Shown: positions 26,350 to 36,120, counted from the first letter of the stretch. The stretch is 64,000 bases of DNA from Rubrivivax gelatinosus (GCF_004340905.1 NZ_SLXD01000002.1:186001-250000); one strand, 5' to 3'. Notes: generated by a model from the sequence alone, not told the origin. Program-made: numbers and translations.

Positions 26350-27303
26350 TCAGGGGGGAGCCGAGGCCGCGGCGCACAGGGCGGCGCGGCCGCGCAGCGC
26401 CGCCAGCAGCCGCTCGCCGGCCGGCGTGCGCAGGCCGTTGCGCAGCTGGATGATGCCCACCGGCGGCAGCTCGATCGGCACCGCCAGTGGCAGCACGACG
26501 GCCAGCCCCTGGTGGCGCAGATGCTCGGCCACGCCGCGTGCGACGAAGCCGACGCAACCGCGCTGGCGCACGAAGTTCAGCGTGACGAGGAAGGACGCGC
26601 TCTCGACGATGTCCGCCGGCGGCTGCAGCCCGTGGCGATAGAAGATCTGGTTGAGCTTGATGCGCGAGGACGCCCAGGCCGGCGGCACCACCCAGGGCGC
26701 GGCGGCCAGCTCGGCCCAGCCCGGCGCCGCCGCCTCGGCCAGCGCATGGCCGGGCGCGACGACGACCGCCATCGGCTCCGGGTACAAGGCCTCGGTCTCG
26801 AGGTCGGGCGCCGAATAACCCGGCTCCAGCCGGCCGACGATGAAGTCGAGTTCGCCGACCCGCAGCCGCGGCAGCAGCCGCGACAGGTCGCCCTCCTCCA
26901 CCGACACCGCGGTGTGCGGCGACTCGCGCTTGAGCTGCTCGACCGCCGGCACCAGCAGCGTCGGCGTGGCGACGACCATCGCGCCGACGCGGATGCGCCC
27001 GGCCCCGCCGCTGGCGACCATCGCGATGTCCTCGCGCGTGCGGTCGTAGTCGGCCAGCACCGCGCGGGCGAAACGCGCCACCTTCTCGCCGTAGGCCGTC
27101 GGCTCGGTGCCGCGTGTGGAGCGCACGAACAGGTCCAGCCCGAACAGGCGCTCGATCTCGACCAGCGACTTGCTGACCGCCGGCTGCGTCAGCGACAGGA
27201 ACTCGGCGGCGCGGCCCAGGTGGCGGAACTCGTCGAGCGCGACGACGAGCTGCAGATGCTTGAGCTTGAGGTTGGATCGCAGCACACGGTCGATGTCGCT
27301 CAA
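26350..27303 (-). CDS. LysR-family regulator of the sugar-acid operon
   Basis: 317 residues from a TTG at 27303; the start is supported by GGAG seven bases upstream and by correct placement of the DNA-binding domain (LKLKHLQLVVALDEFRHLGRAAEFLSLTQPAVSKSLVEIERLFGLDLFVR). The effector domain is of the GbpR/CbbR-like type that responds to sugars or aromatic acids (GRIRVGAMVVATPTLLVPAVEQL). It diverges from the tctC-type operon at 27437, the layout in which LysR proteins usually control the neighbouring operon and themselves. Confidence 0.9.
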   Translation of the reverse strand: MSDIDRVLRSNLKLKHLQLVVALDEFRHLGRAAEFLSLTQPAVSKSLVEIERLFGLDLFVRSTRGTEPTAYGEKVARFARAVLADYDRTREDIAMVASGGAGRIRVGAMVVATPTLLVPAVEQLKRESPHTAVSVEEGDLSRLLPRLRVGELDFIVGRLEPGYSAPDLETEALYPEPMAVVVAPGHALAEAAAPGWAELAAAPWVVPPAWASSRIKLNQIFYRHGLQPPADIVESASFLVTLNFVRQRGCVGFVARGVAEHLRHQGLAVVLPLAVPIELPPVGIIQLRNGLRTPAGERLLAALRGRAALCAAASAPP

Positions 27304-27315
27304 GTTCGGTCTCCG

Positions 27316-27354
27316 GGACAGGGTTACATGAAGAATACGACATGAAGCCTGTCC
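27316..27354. promoter_or_regulatory. Nested repeats in the lysR-tctC divergent promoter
   Basis: An inverted repeat GGACAGG (27316-27322) and CCTGTCC (27348-27354) encloses a direct repeat ACATGAA at 27326-27332 and 27340-27346, 14 bp apart. The position between a LysR gene and its divergent operon fits a LysR tetramer binding region. The two most central motifs also contain the T-N11-A pattern loosely. Confidence 0.4.
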
Positions 27355-27436
27355 ACTTCCTCATTGGTTCGTGATGATGCGCAGCACCAGAATGGCCAGC
27401 ATCCGCCCGACAAACCAAGAGATCAGGAGACAAGAC

Positions 27437-28417
27437 ATGCGGATCCCACGACGCCAGTTCGTCCTCGGCACGCTCGGTGCCGCCGTCGCCGGGGCCAGCG
27501 GCCTCGCTCGCGCCGCCGACTTCCCAGAGCGGCCGATCACCTTCATCTGCCCCTGGCCGGCCGGCGGCAGCGCCGACATGACGATGCGCGCGCTGTGCAA
27601 CGCCGCGGCGCGGCAGCTCGGCCAGACCATCGTGCTGGAGAACCGCGCCGGCGCCTCCGGCATGCTCGGACTGAGAGCGATGGCCAGCGCCAAGCCCGAC
27701 GGCTACACGATCGGCCAGATCCCGATCTCGGTGACGCGTTTCGCCCAGCTCGGCTCGGTGCAGCTCGACCCGCTGAAGGACCTGAGCTACCTGGCGCGCA
27801 CCTCGGGCCAGACCTTCGGCATCGTCGTGCGCAGCGATTCGCCGTACAAGACGCTGAAGGAATTCGTCGCCGCCGCCAAGGCCGCACCCGGCCGCATCGC
27901 CTACGGCAGCGCCGGCATCGGCGGCGCGACGCACGTCGGCATGGAGGAGTTCGCGCTGGCCGCGGGCATCCAGCTCAACCACATCCCGTACAAGGGCGGC
28001 GCGCCGGCGCTGCAGGACCTGCTCGGCGGCCAGCTCGACGCGCTGGCCGACTCGACGTCCTGGGCGCCGCACGTCAAGGCCGGCAAGCTGCGCCTGCTGG
28101 CGACCTGGGGCGAAACACGCACCCGCGACTTCCCCGATGCACCGACGCTGCGCGACCTGGGCTGGGACGTCGTCGTCGACGCGCCCAACGGCGTCGGCGC
28201 GCCCAAGGGCCTGCCCCCCGCGGTCGAGGCACGGCTGCGCGCGGCCTTCCGGGCCGCCGCCGCCAGCCCCGAGTTCATCGCCGCCTGCGACAAGATCGAC
28301 GCGCCGCCGATGTACCTGGACGGCCCCGACTACGAGAAGTACGTCGCCGCGGTCTACCGCAAGGAGACGCAGCTGATCGAACGCCTGAAGCTGCGCGAGC
28401 TGATCGCCAAGGGTTGA
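27437..28417 (+). CDS. Bug/TctC-family periplasmic solute-binding protein
   Basis: 326 residues from ATG 27437 with AGGAG eight bases upstream; earlier in-frame ATGs at 27371-27395 are rejected because they spoil the export signal. The N terminus is a twin-arginine-type signal (RIPRRQFVLGTLGAAVAGASGLARA). The mature part has the Bug-family landmarks FPERPITFICPWPAGGSADM, VENRAG-like LENRAGASG, PYKTLKEF and IPYKGGAPALQDLLGGQ. Such proteins bind carboxylates for tripartite tricarboxylate transport or for sensing. No membrane partner genes are nearby, which is common for orphan Bug proteins. The ligand is inferred to be a sugar acid from the following genes. Confidence 0.92.
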   Translation: MRIPRRQFVLGTLGAAVAGASGLARAADFPERPITFICPWPAGGSADMTMRALCNAAARQLGQTIVLENRAGASGMLGLRAMASAKPDGYTIGQIPISVTRFAQLGSVQLDPLKDLSYLARTSGQTFGIVVRSDSPYKTLKEFVAAAKAAPGRIAYGSAGIGGATHVGMEEFALAAGIQLNHIPYKGGAPALQDLLGGQLDALADSTSWAPHVKAGKLRLLATWGETRTRDFPDAPTLRDLGWDVVVDAPNGVGAPKGLPPAVEARLRAAFRAAAASPEFIAACDKIDAPPMYLDGPDYEKYVAAVYRKETQLIERLKLRELIAKG

Positions 28418-28418
28418 C

Positions 28419-29945
28419 GTGAAGACGAGCTCGCCGCTGATCCGCCTGCACCCGAACGACAACGTGCTCGTCGTGCGCGACGCACTCGCGCTCGGCCAGG
28501 AGCTGCCCGAGTTCGGCCTGCGCACCAAGGCGCAGCTGCCGGCCGGGCACAAGATCGCCGCGCGGCGCATCGCCGCCGGCGAACGCGTGCGCAAGTACGA
28601 CGTCGTGATCGGCGCGGCAACCCGCGACATCGAAGCCGGCGAGCACGTGCACGGCCACAACCTGGCGCTCGTCGACGAGTACCGCGACCCGGGCTTCGGC
28701 CTGGACGTGCGCCCGGTCGACTACCTGCCGGCGGCCGAACGTGCGCGCTTCCAGGGCTTCGTGCGCGCCGACGGCCGCGTCGGCACACGCAACTTCATCG
28801 GCATCCTGAGCACGGTGAACTGCTCGGCGACGGTGATCCGGCGCATCGCCGAGCACTTCACGCCGACGCGGCTGGCGGCCTGGCCGCAGGTCGACGGCGT
28901 CGTCGCCTTCCCGCACAGCAGCGGCTGCGGCATGTCCAGCCCCAGCGAGCACTTCGAGCTGCTCCGGCGCACGATCGCCGGCTACGCGCGCCACCCCAAC
29001 CTGGCCGGCGTGCTGATCGTCGGCCTGGGCTGCGAGCGCAACCAGATGCAGGACCTGCTGGCCTCGCAAGGCCTGGAGCCCGGGCCGATGCTGCGCACGC
29101 TGGTGATGCAGGACAGCGGCGGCACGCGCGCGAGCATCGAGGCCGGCATCGCCGCGGTGCAGGCCATGCTGCCGGCGGCCGACGCCGCGCGGCGCCAGCC
29201 GGTCAGCGCCGAGCACCTCAAGGTCGGGCTCGAGTGCGGCGGCTCCGACGGCTTCTCCGGCATCGGCGCCAACCCGGCGCTGGGCGCGGCGATGGACATC
29301 CTGGTGCGCCACGGCGGCACCGCGATCCTGTCGGAGACGCCCGAGATCCACGGCGTCGAGTTCATGCTGACGCGCCGCGCCGTCAGCCCCGAGGTCGGCC
29401 AGAAGCTGCTCGACCGCCTGGCCTGGTGGGCCGAGTACACGCGCGGCCACAACGCCCAGTTCAACGGCGTCGTCGGCGCCGGCAACCAGGCCGGCGGCCT
29501 GGCCAACATCTTCGAGAAGAGCCTGGGCTCGGCGATGAAGGGCGGCACGACGCCGCTGGTCGAGGTCTACCGCTACGCCGAGCCGATCGACAAGGCGGGT
29601 TTCGTCTTCATGGACTCGCCGGGCTACGACCCGGTGGCCACCACCGGCCAGATCGCCAGCGGCGCCAACCTGATCTGCTTCACCACCGGCCGCGGCTCGA
29701 TGTTCGGCAGCAAGCCGGCGCCGACACTCAAGCTCGCCAGCAACACGCCGATGTTCCGCCGCCTCGAGGAAGACATGGACCTCAACTGCGGCCTCGTCAT
29801 CGACGGCGAGGTCGACGTCGCGCGCATGGGCGAGCTGATCTTCGCGCAGATCCTGCGCACCGCCTCGGGCGACCTGACCAAGAGCGAGCTGCTCGGCCTG
29901 GGCGACCACGAGTTCGTGCCCTGGCACCTGGGCATCGTCTCCTGA
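28419..29945 (+). CDS. UxaA/GarD-family sugar-acid dehydratase
   Basis: 508 residues from a GTG at 28419, one base after the preceding stop codon. The N-terminal SAF domain (about 1-100, [23 protein letters not shown]) is fused to the large dehydratase domain, which carries [51 protein letters not shown] and [12 protein letters not shown]. These cysteine and glycine motifs are those of altronate/galactarate dehydratases, iron enzymes that dehydrate aldaric or aldonic acids to 2-keto-3-deoxy acids. Length lies between UxaA and GarD, so the substrate (galactarate, altronate or another acid) is not decided. Confidence 0.88.
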
Positions 29946-29965
29946 CCCCCTCACCTTCCCGCACG

Positions 29966-31450
29966 ATGAGCCTGACCCTGACCCGGGCGGACCTGGTCCG
30001 CACCCGCCACTTCATCGCCGGCCGCTGGGTCGGCTCGGCCGAACCGGCGCCGGCGCTGCCGGTGTGCAACCCGGCCGACCTGTCGACGATCACCGCGGTC
30101 GAGGACGGCGGCCCGGCCGACGCCCGCGCCGCCACCGACGCCGCCCAGGCCGCGTTCGCCGGCTGGCGCGCGACGCCGGCCAGGAGCCGCGCCGCGCTGC
30201 TGCGCCGCTGGCACGACCTGATCCAGCGCCATGCCGACGACCTGGGCCGGCTGATCAGCCTGGAGCAGGGCAAGCCGCTGGCCGAAGGCCTGGGCGAGGT
30301 GCAGTACGCCGCCAGCTACGTGCAGTGGTTCGCCGAGCAGGCGACCCGCGCCAACGGCGACGTCATTCCCAGCCCGGTCGGCGGACGGCGCATGCTGGCG
30401 GTGCCCGAGCCGGTGGGCGTCGTCGCCGTCGTCACGCCGTGGAACTTCCCGGCGGCGATGATCGCGCGCAAGATCGCGCCGGCACTGGCCGCCGGCTGCA
30501 CCGTCGTCGCCAAACCCGCCGAGGACACGCCGCTGACCGCGCTGGCGCTGGCCGCACTGGCCGAGGAGGCGGGCCTGCCGGCCGGCGTGCTGAACCTCGT
30601 CGCCGCCTCGCGCCAGCGCACGCCGGCGGTCGTCGGCGACTGGCTGGCCGACGACCGCGTACGCAAGATCAGCTTCACCGGCAGCACGCCGGTCGGCATG
30701 CATCTGGCGCGCGAGTCGGCGGCGACGCTGAAGAAGCTGTCGCTGGAACTGGGCGGCAACGCGCCCTTCATCGTCTTCGACGACGCCGAGCTCGACGCCG
30801 CCGTCGACGGCCTGATGGCGGCCAAGTTCCGCAACGGCGGCCAGACCTGCGTCTGCCCGAACCGGGTCTACGTGCAGCGTGCGGTGCACGACCGCTTCGT
30901 CGACAAGCTGGCAGCGCGCGTGCGCGCGCTGAAGGTCGGCCCGGCCGAGGCCGAAGGCGTGCAGATCGGGCCGATGATCAACAGCCGCGCGGTCGAGAAG
31001 ATCGAGCGCCACGTCGAGGACGCGGTGGCGCGCGGCGCGCGTGTCGTCGTCGGCGGCCACCGCCTGCGCGACGCGCTGGCCGACGGGCCGAACTACTACG
31101 CGCCGACGCTGCTCGTCGGCGCCACGCAGGACATGGCCTGCTTCAACGAGGAGACCTTCGGCCCGGTGGTGCCGGTGGCGCGTTTCGACACCGAGGACGA
31201 GGCATTGGCTCGCGCCAACGGCACGCCCTACGGCCTGGCGGCCTACTTCTACAGCCGCGACACGCGACGCATCCACCGCGTCGCCGCGGCGCTGGAAGCC
31301 GGCATCGTCGGCATCAACGAAGGCGCGCTGGCCGCCGAGGCCGCGCCCTTCGGCGGTGTCAAGCACTCGGGCTACGGCCGCGAAGGCTCGGTGCACGGCC
31401 TGCACGACTACCAGCACATCAAATACCTTTGCGAAGGCGGCCTGGCCTGA
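29966..31450 (+). CDS. NAD(P)-dependent aldehyde dehydrogenase (semialdehyde type)
   Basis: 494 residues from ATG 29966. All family motifs are present: [28 protein letters not shown], the general-base glutamate in [12 protein letters not shown] and the nucleophile cysteine in [10 protein letters not shown]. Sequence features resemble succinate, glutarate or 2-oxoglutarate semialdehyde dehydrogenases. In this operon it probably oxidises a semialdehyde made from the 2-keto-3-deoxy acid, such as tartronate semialdehyde or 2,5-dioxopentanoate; the choice is inference. It follows the dehydratase by 20 bp. Confidence 0.92.
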
Positions 31451-31467
31451 CGCCGGGCCTCACCCCC

Positions 31468-32265
31468 ATGACCACGACCAACCCGTTCAAGGCCGCGCTC
31501 GCACGCGGCGAGCCGCAGATCGGCCTGTGGCTGTCGCTGGCCCAGCCCTACACCGCCGAGCTCTGCGCCAGCGCCGGCTTCCAGTGGCTGCTGATCGACG
31601 GCGAACACGCGCCCAACGATGTGCGCAGCACGCTGGCCCAGCTGCAGGCCGTGGCGCCCTACCCCGGCCACCCGGTGGTGCGCCTGGTGCAGGGCGAGAC
31701 GGCGCTCGTCAAGCAGGTGCTGGACATCGGCGCGGCGACGCTGCTGGTGCCGATGGTCGACAGCGCCGAGCAGGCCGCGGCGCTGGTGGCGGCGACACGC
31801 TACCCGCCCGAAGGCGTGCGCGGCGTCGGCTCGGCGGTGGCACGCGCCTCGCGCTGGGGCGCCCGCGCCGGCTACGTCGACTTCGCCAACGACGAGGTCT
31901 GCCTGCTGGTGCAGGCCGAGAGCCGGCGCGCGCTGGACGACCTGGAAGCGATCTGCGCCGTCGACGGCGTCGACGGCGTCTTCATCGGCCCGGCCGACCT
32001 GGCCGCCTCGATGGGCCACCGCGGCCGCCCCGACCACCCCGAGGTGCAGGCGGCCATCGACGGCGCCATCCGCCGCATCCGCGCCTGCGGCAAGGCCGCC
32101 GGCACGCTGACCGGCGACGTCGCCGCGGCGCGGCGTTACCTGGAGCTGGGCGCGAGCTTCGTCGCCGTCGGCATCGACACGACGCTGCTGGCGCAGGCGA
32201 CGCGGCGGCTGGCGGCGGAGTTCGCGTTGGTGCCGCCGGTCGTCACCGGCCCGGGCCCGTACTGA
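31468..32265 (+). CDS. HpcH/HpaI-family class II aldolase
   Basis: 265 residues from ATG 31468. Motifs of the family are clear: [57 protein letters not shown], a metal-binding QAES and [14 protein letters not shown]. These divalent-metal aldolases cleave 2-keto-3-deoxy acids to pyruvate plus an aldehyde, as GarL does with 5-keto-4-deoxy-D-glucarate. Following a UxaA/GarD-type dehydratase and an aldehyde dehydrogenase, it completes a plausible route from a sugar acid to pyruvate. Confidence 0.9.
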
Positions 32266-32278
32266 AGGCCGCAGGCGT

Positions 32279-33694
32279 TCAGCGCCGCTGCTCGGCCGCC
32301 AGCCGCCCGACGGTGCGCAGCGCCGGCTCGATGCGCGCATCGGCCGGGTGGCCGTAGTTCAGCCGCAGGCAGTGCGCGAAACGGCGGTCGGCCGAGAACA
32401 GCGGCCCCGGCGCCAGGCCGATGTCGTGCGCCGCCGCCTGGCGCTGCAGCAGCAGCGTGTCGACACCTTCGGGCAGCTCGACCCAGAGGAAGTAACCGCC
32501 TTCGGGCCGCGTGACGCGCGTGCCGGCCGGGAAGTGGCGCGCCAGCGCGGCCAGCATGCGCGCCTGGCTGTCGGCCAGGGCCTGGCGCAGCGGCCGCAGG
32601 TGGCGGTCGTAGCCGCCGTGCTGCAGGTAGGCGGCCAGCGCCTCCTGCGAAGGCATCGCGGTGGTCAGCGTCGTCATCAGCTTCAGGCGCTGCACCGCCT
32701 GGGCGTAGCGCCCGGCCGCCGTCCAGCCGACGCGGTAACCGGGCGCCAGACACTTGGAGAACGAGCTGCAGTGCATCACCAGCCCGTCGCGGTCGAAGGC
32801 CTTGGCCGGCGGCGGGCGGCGGGCGCCGAAGTGCAGCTCGCCATAGACGTCGTCCTCGACCAGCGGCACGCCGTGGCGCGCCAGCAGCTCGACCAGCGCA
32901 CGTTTGTTCGCCTCGGGCATCAGGCTGCCCAGCGGGTTCTGGAAGCTGGGCATGAACCAGCAGGCCTTGACCGGATGGCGCTGCAGCACCTCGGCCAGCG
33001 AATCGATCTCGACGCCGTGGCGCGGGTGCGTCGCGACCTCGACGGCGCGCAGCTGCAGCCGTTCCAGCGCCTGCAGCGCGGCGTAGAAGCTCGGCGACTC
33101 GACGGCGACCAGGTCGCCGGGCCGCGTGACGGCCTGCAGGCACAGGTTCAGCGCCTCCATCGCGCCGTCGGTGACGACCAGCTCGCGCGCGTCGACCGCA
33201 GTGCCGGCGACGACGTAGCGCAGGCCGATCTGCCGGCGCAGCGCCTCGCTGCCGGTGGTCAGTTCCTCGACGATGCGGCCGGCGTCCAGGCGGCGCATCG
33301 CAGGCGTCAGCGTGCGCGCCAGCGCGTCCAGCGGGAACACCGCCGGGCTCGGGAAGGCCGAGCCCAGCGGCACGACGTCGGGCCGGCGCGTCGAGCCGAG
33401 CACGTCGAAGACCAGCTCGCTGATCTCGACCTCGGTCGTGCGCGGGCTCGGCGAGGCCGTCGCCGGCTCGGCGGCACGCGCGGCCACCGGCTCGGCGACG
33501 TAGTAGCCCGAACGCGGCCGGGCCTGGATCAGCCCGCGCGCTTCCAGCCGGTAATAGGCCTCGAAAACCGTCGCCGGGCTGATGCGCCGGCTGGCGCTGG
33601 CCTGGCGCACCGAGGGCAGGCGCTCGCCCGGCCGCAGCGTGCCGCTGCGGATCAGTTCGGCGATCTCCTCGGCATAACGTTCGTAGCGCTTCAC
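32279..33694 (-). CDS. MocR/PdxR-type regulator (GntR domain plus aminotransferase domain)
   Basis: 471 residues from a GTG at 33694. A GntR winged helix (about 1-70: YAEEIAELIRSGTLRPGERLPSVRQASASRRISPATVFEAYYRLEARGLI) is joined by a linker to a fold-type I aminotransferase-like domain (from about 100), with the PLP-lysine region MHCSSFSKCLAPGYRVGW and a YGELHF segment. MocR proteins use PLP or an amino compound as effector and activate or repress adjacent genes. It converges with the aldolase gene and diverges from ccoG. Three CTGATCCG-type elements lie at and upstream of its start. Confidence 0.93.
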   Translation of the reverse strand: MKRYERYAEEIAELIRSGTLRPGERLPSVRQASASRRISPATVFEAYYRLEARGLIQARPRSGYYVAEPVAARAAEPATASPSPRTTEVEISELVFDVLGSTRRPDVVPLGSAFPSPAVFPLDALARTLTPAMRRLDAGRIVEELTTGSEALRRQIGLRYVVAGTAVDARELVVTDGAMEALNLCLQAVTRPGDLVAVESPSFYAALQALERLQLRAVEVATHPRHGVEIDSLAEVLQRHPVKACWFMPSFQNPLGSLMPEANKRALVELLARHGVPLVEDDVYGELHFGARRPPPAKAFDRDGLVMHCSSFSKCLAPGYRVGWTAAGRYAQAVQRLKLMTTLTTAMPSQEALAAYLQHGGYDRHLRPLRQALADSQARMLAALARHFPAGTRVTRPEGGYFLWVELPEGVDTLLLQRQAAAHDIGLAPGPLFSADRRFAHCLRLNYGHPADARIEPALRTVGRLAAEQRR

Positions 33695-33811
33695 TGATCC
33701 GGTCCGGGTTGGCGAGCCACTGTAGCGCCTTCGAACCCGGCTGGATGCGATGCCCTCGGCTCCGCCATCTGATCCGGTCTTTTGGCCATCTTCTGAGTCT
33801 TATCGGATCAG
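33694..33811. promoter_or_regulatory. Three copies of a CTGATCCG-type element (candidate MocR operator)
   Basis: CTGATCCGGTC occurs at 33694-33704 and again at 33769-33779 on the plus strand, and CTGATCCGATA occurs inverted at 33811-33801. The first two are 75 bp apart and the second pair 32 bp centre to centre, close to whole helical turns. MocR regulators are known to bind repeated half-sites upstream of their own genes. The first copy overlaps the GTG start of the regulator, as expected for autoregulation. Confidence 0.5.
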
Positions 33812-33852
33812 TTTCGACGCGGCACAGTGCGCTTGACTTCCCGCAAGACGCC

Positions 33853-35259
33853 ATGAGCCCACCCGCCCGCGTGATCCCCTTGAAGCCCGTGGCCGCCGAC
33901 GGCCACACGCCGCTGCTGACGCCGCGGTTGAAGATCCACCCGCGTTCGACCAGCGGCCGCTACACGCGCTGGCGCTGGGCGCTGGTCTGGCTGACGCAGG
34001 CGGTGTTCTACGGCCTGCCCTGGCTGCCGTGGAACGGCCGGCCGGCGCTGCTGTTCAGCCTGGAGACGCAGCGCTTCTACCTCTTCGACCTGGTGCTGGT
34101 GCCGCAGGACCTGGTGTTCCTCAGCGGGCTGCTGGTGTTCAGCGCGCTGCTGCTGTTCTTCGTCACCGCGCTGGCCGGGCGGCTGTGGTGCGGCTTCGCC
34201 TGCCCGCAGACGGTCTACACCGAGATGTTCATCTGGCTGGAGGCGCATTTCGAAGGCGAACGTGCGGCGCGCCAGCGCCTGGACGCGGCGCCCTGGGGGG
34301 CGGCCAAGCTCGCGCGCCGCGGCGGCAAGCACCTGGCCTGGACCGCGCTGTCGTTGTGGACCGGCATCAGCTTCGCCGCCTGGTTCACGCCGATGCGCGA
34401 GCTGCTGCCGGCGCTGGCCGCCGGCACTGCCGGCTGGTACGCCTTCTGGGCCCTGGTCTACGGCGGCTTTACCTATCTGAACGCCGGACTGCTGCGCGAG
34501 CAGGTCTGCCGCCACATTTGCCCGTACGCGCGTTTCCAGGGTTCGATGCTCGACCCGGACACCTACGTCGTCGGCTACGACCGCCAGCGCGGCGAACCGC
34601 GGGGCCACCGCGCGCGCGGCGAGAACGCCGCCGCGCGTGGCCAGGGCGCCTGCGTCGACTGCACGCTGTGCGTGCAGGTCTGCCCGGCCGGCATCGACAT
34701 CCGCGCCGGGCTGCAGAGCGAGTGCATCAGCTGCGGCGTCTGCGTCGACGCCTGCGACACCGTGATGGACAAGCTGGGCGACGCACGCGGGCTGATCCGT
34801 TTCGACAGCCAGCGCCGCTTCGACGGCCAGCCGGCGCCGGCGCGGCGCTGGCGCGTGCCGGTCTACGGCGCGCTGCTGCTGGGCGTGGGCACCGCGCTGG
34901 CCGCCGGGCTGGTGACACGTTCGCCGGTGCGTGTGGACCTGATGCGCGACCGCGGCGTGCTCGCGCGCGAAGCCGAGCCGGGCTGGGTCGAGAACGTCTA
35001 CCGCGTGCGCCTGACCAACGCCAGCGAACACGCCTGGCGCCTGCAGGCGCGGGTGCAGGGCCTGGAAGGCGCCGAGGTGCTGGGCGCCGGCACCATCGAG
35101 CTGGCGCCGGCCGGCGAACACACGCTGCCGCTGAGCGTGCGCGCGCCAGCGGTGGCGGGCGGCGAACGCGTGCGCACGATCCGGCTGGTCTTCGAGCCGG
35201 CAGGTGGCCGCGACGGCCCACGGGTCGAAGAGGCGAGCACCTTTTTGATGCCGCGCTGA
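33853..35259 (+). CDS. ccoG: Cytochrome c oxidase accessory protein CcoG (FixG-like ferredoxin)
   Basis: 468 residues from ATG 33853, which matches the usual N terminus; earlier ATGs at 33709 and onward fall in non-coding-looking sequence. Several transmembrane helices (for example LVFLSGLLVFSALLLFFVTAL) precede the CGFACPQTVYTEMF motif. Two 4Fe-4S ferredoxin motifs follow (CVDCTLCVQVCPAGID and CISCGVCVDACD), then a helix and a periplasmic Ig-like tail. CcoG reduces copper for cbb3-type oxidase assembly. The ccoNOP oxidase genes are not in this window, so the gene stands alone here. Confidence 0.93.
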   Translation: MSPPARVIPLKPVAADGHTPLLTPRLKIHPRSTSGRYTRWRWALVWLTQAVFYGLPWLPWNGRPALLFSLETQRFYLFDLVLVPQDLVFLSGLLVFSALLLFFVTALAGRLWCGFACPQTVYTEMFIWLEAHFEGERAARQRLDAAPWGAAKLARRGGKHLAWTALSLWTGISFAAWFTPMRELLPALAAGTAGWYAFWALVYGGFTYLNAGLLREQVCRHICPYARFQGSMLDPDTYVVGYDRQRGEPRGHRARGENAAARGQGACVDCTLCVQVCPAGIDIRAGLQSECISCGVCVDACDTVMDKLGDARGLIRFDSQRRFDGQPAPARRWRVPVYGALLLGVGTALAAGLVTRSPVRVDLMRDRGVLAREAEPGWVENVYRVRLTNASEHAWRLQARVQGLEGAEVLGAGTIELAPAGEHTLPLSVRAPAVAGGERVRTIRLVFEPAGGRDGPRVEEASTFLMPR

Positions 35260-35349
35260 ATGCACGTCGTGTCGACCATATCGCAGAGTATGCGCGGGTC
35301 GATTACATAATCTGGATCGACAAAGTCACAGACCAGAACCCGCTGCCCC

Positions 35350-36120
35350 TTAAACCAAGGAGCCGCGCCGAACCATTTCAATCAGCTGATCCACAGAATA
35401 GGGTGGCGTCTTCGAGTGCGCCACGGAGTGGCAGTTTGGACATAGCGGTTTCAAGTCCTCAACCGGATTGATTGCCGTTTCACCAGGAAGTAACGACAGA
35501 GGGGTCTCATGATGCACATGAACCAGCTCCGTCGGCAGACCGAAATAGCGGCGCTTGATATTTACACCGCAAGCTCGGCAATCGAATCCGTAGTGATCCA
35601 GGCACGCCTGCCGAGCATGAGGATCTCGTTCTCGGCCAGAACTGATGACCTCGACGATCCTCCCCTCTAAATAGAGGCCTCTTGATCGCGTCACTACGGC
35701 ATCATCAAAGCTCGCAATGCCGGCCGCATCGCAAATTAGCCGCCAAGCCAAAACCTCGGATCGAAGCAAAATATAGATATTATTCTTATTGGATCCCGTG
35801 CCACGATGAATCACAAAATCTGATGGCACAGCTCCAAATGTGTTCACCACCCAGGAATTCGGGTCAGAAGCAACTTGAGGCGGACACGCATCAGTCGCCC
35901 TACCGAAGCTGGCGAAATGCAATCCAAGCAAGGCTTTGCGACGCACAACGTCACCATTTATATATCCAACGTCCTTAGCTTTCCAACTAAGGCGAATTGT
36001 CTTTTGGGCCACGCCGGTGACAAAGACGTCAAAACCCCTATCAACGGACTTACGCAGGAACGAGCGATGAGGCTCCGAAAGAGGCGACCCACGAAAGTCA
36101 GAAAGAAATGATTCGATCAT
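35350..36120 (-). CDS. HNH endonuclease, low-GC accessory gene
   Basis: 256 residues from ATG 36120. The C-terminal HNH domain is explicit: a GRERDPHARQACLDHYGFDC linker, then CRACG, VHVHHETPLS and NPVEDLKPLCPNCHSVAH, giving two zinc CxxC pairs and the His-His/Asn catalytic set. The first ~150 residues (WKAKDVGYINGDVVRRKALL, YILLRSEVLAWRLICDAAG) are a domain I do not recognise, possibly for target recognition. Base composition is visibly far lower in GC than all neighbours, a sign of recent transfer. No methyltransferase is adjacent, so a modification-dependent (type IV-like) or solitary restriction role is possible but unproven. Confidence 0.85.
   Translation of the reverse strand: MIESFLSDFRGSPLSEPHRSFLRKSVDRGFDVFVTGVAQKTIRLSWKAKDVGYINGDVVRRKALLGLHFASFGRATDACPPQVASDPNSWVVNTFGAVPSDFVIHRGTGSNKNNIYILLRSEVLAWRLICDAAGIASFDDAVVTRSRGLYLEGRIVEVISSGRERDPHARQACLDHYGFDCRACGVNIKRRYFGLPTELVHVHHETPLSLLPGETAINPVEDLKPLCPNCHSVAHSKTPPYSVDQLIEMVRRGSLV

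Noticed and set aside
33781..33852. FNR/Anr box upstream of ccoG
   Set aside because: Expected for cbb3-associated genes, but no TTGAT-N4-ATCAA match is present; the ATCAG here belongs to the CTGATCCG repeat set.
34998..35381. Minus-strand ORF of 127 codons at the 3' end of ccoG
   Set aside because: Its N-terminal 50 residues read like protein, but the rest is antisense to ccoG and it has no family match. The short AT-richer stretch 35260-35349 can be read in either direction, so no gene is called.
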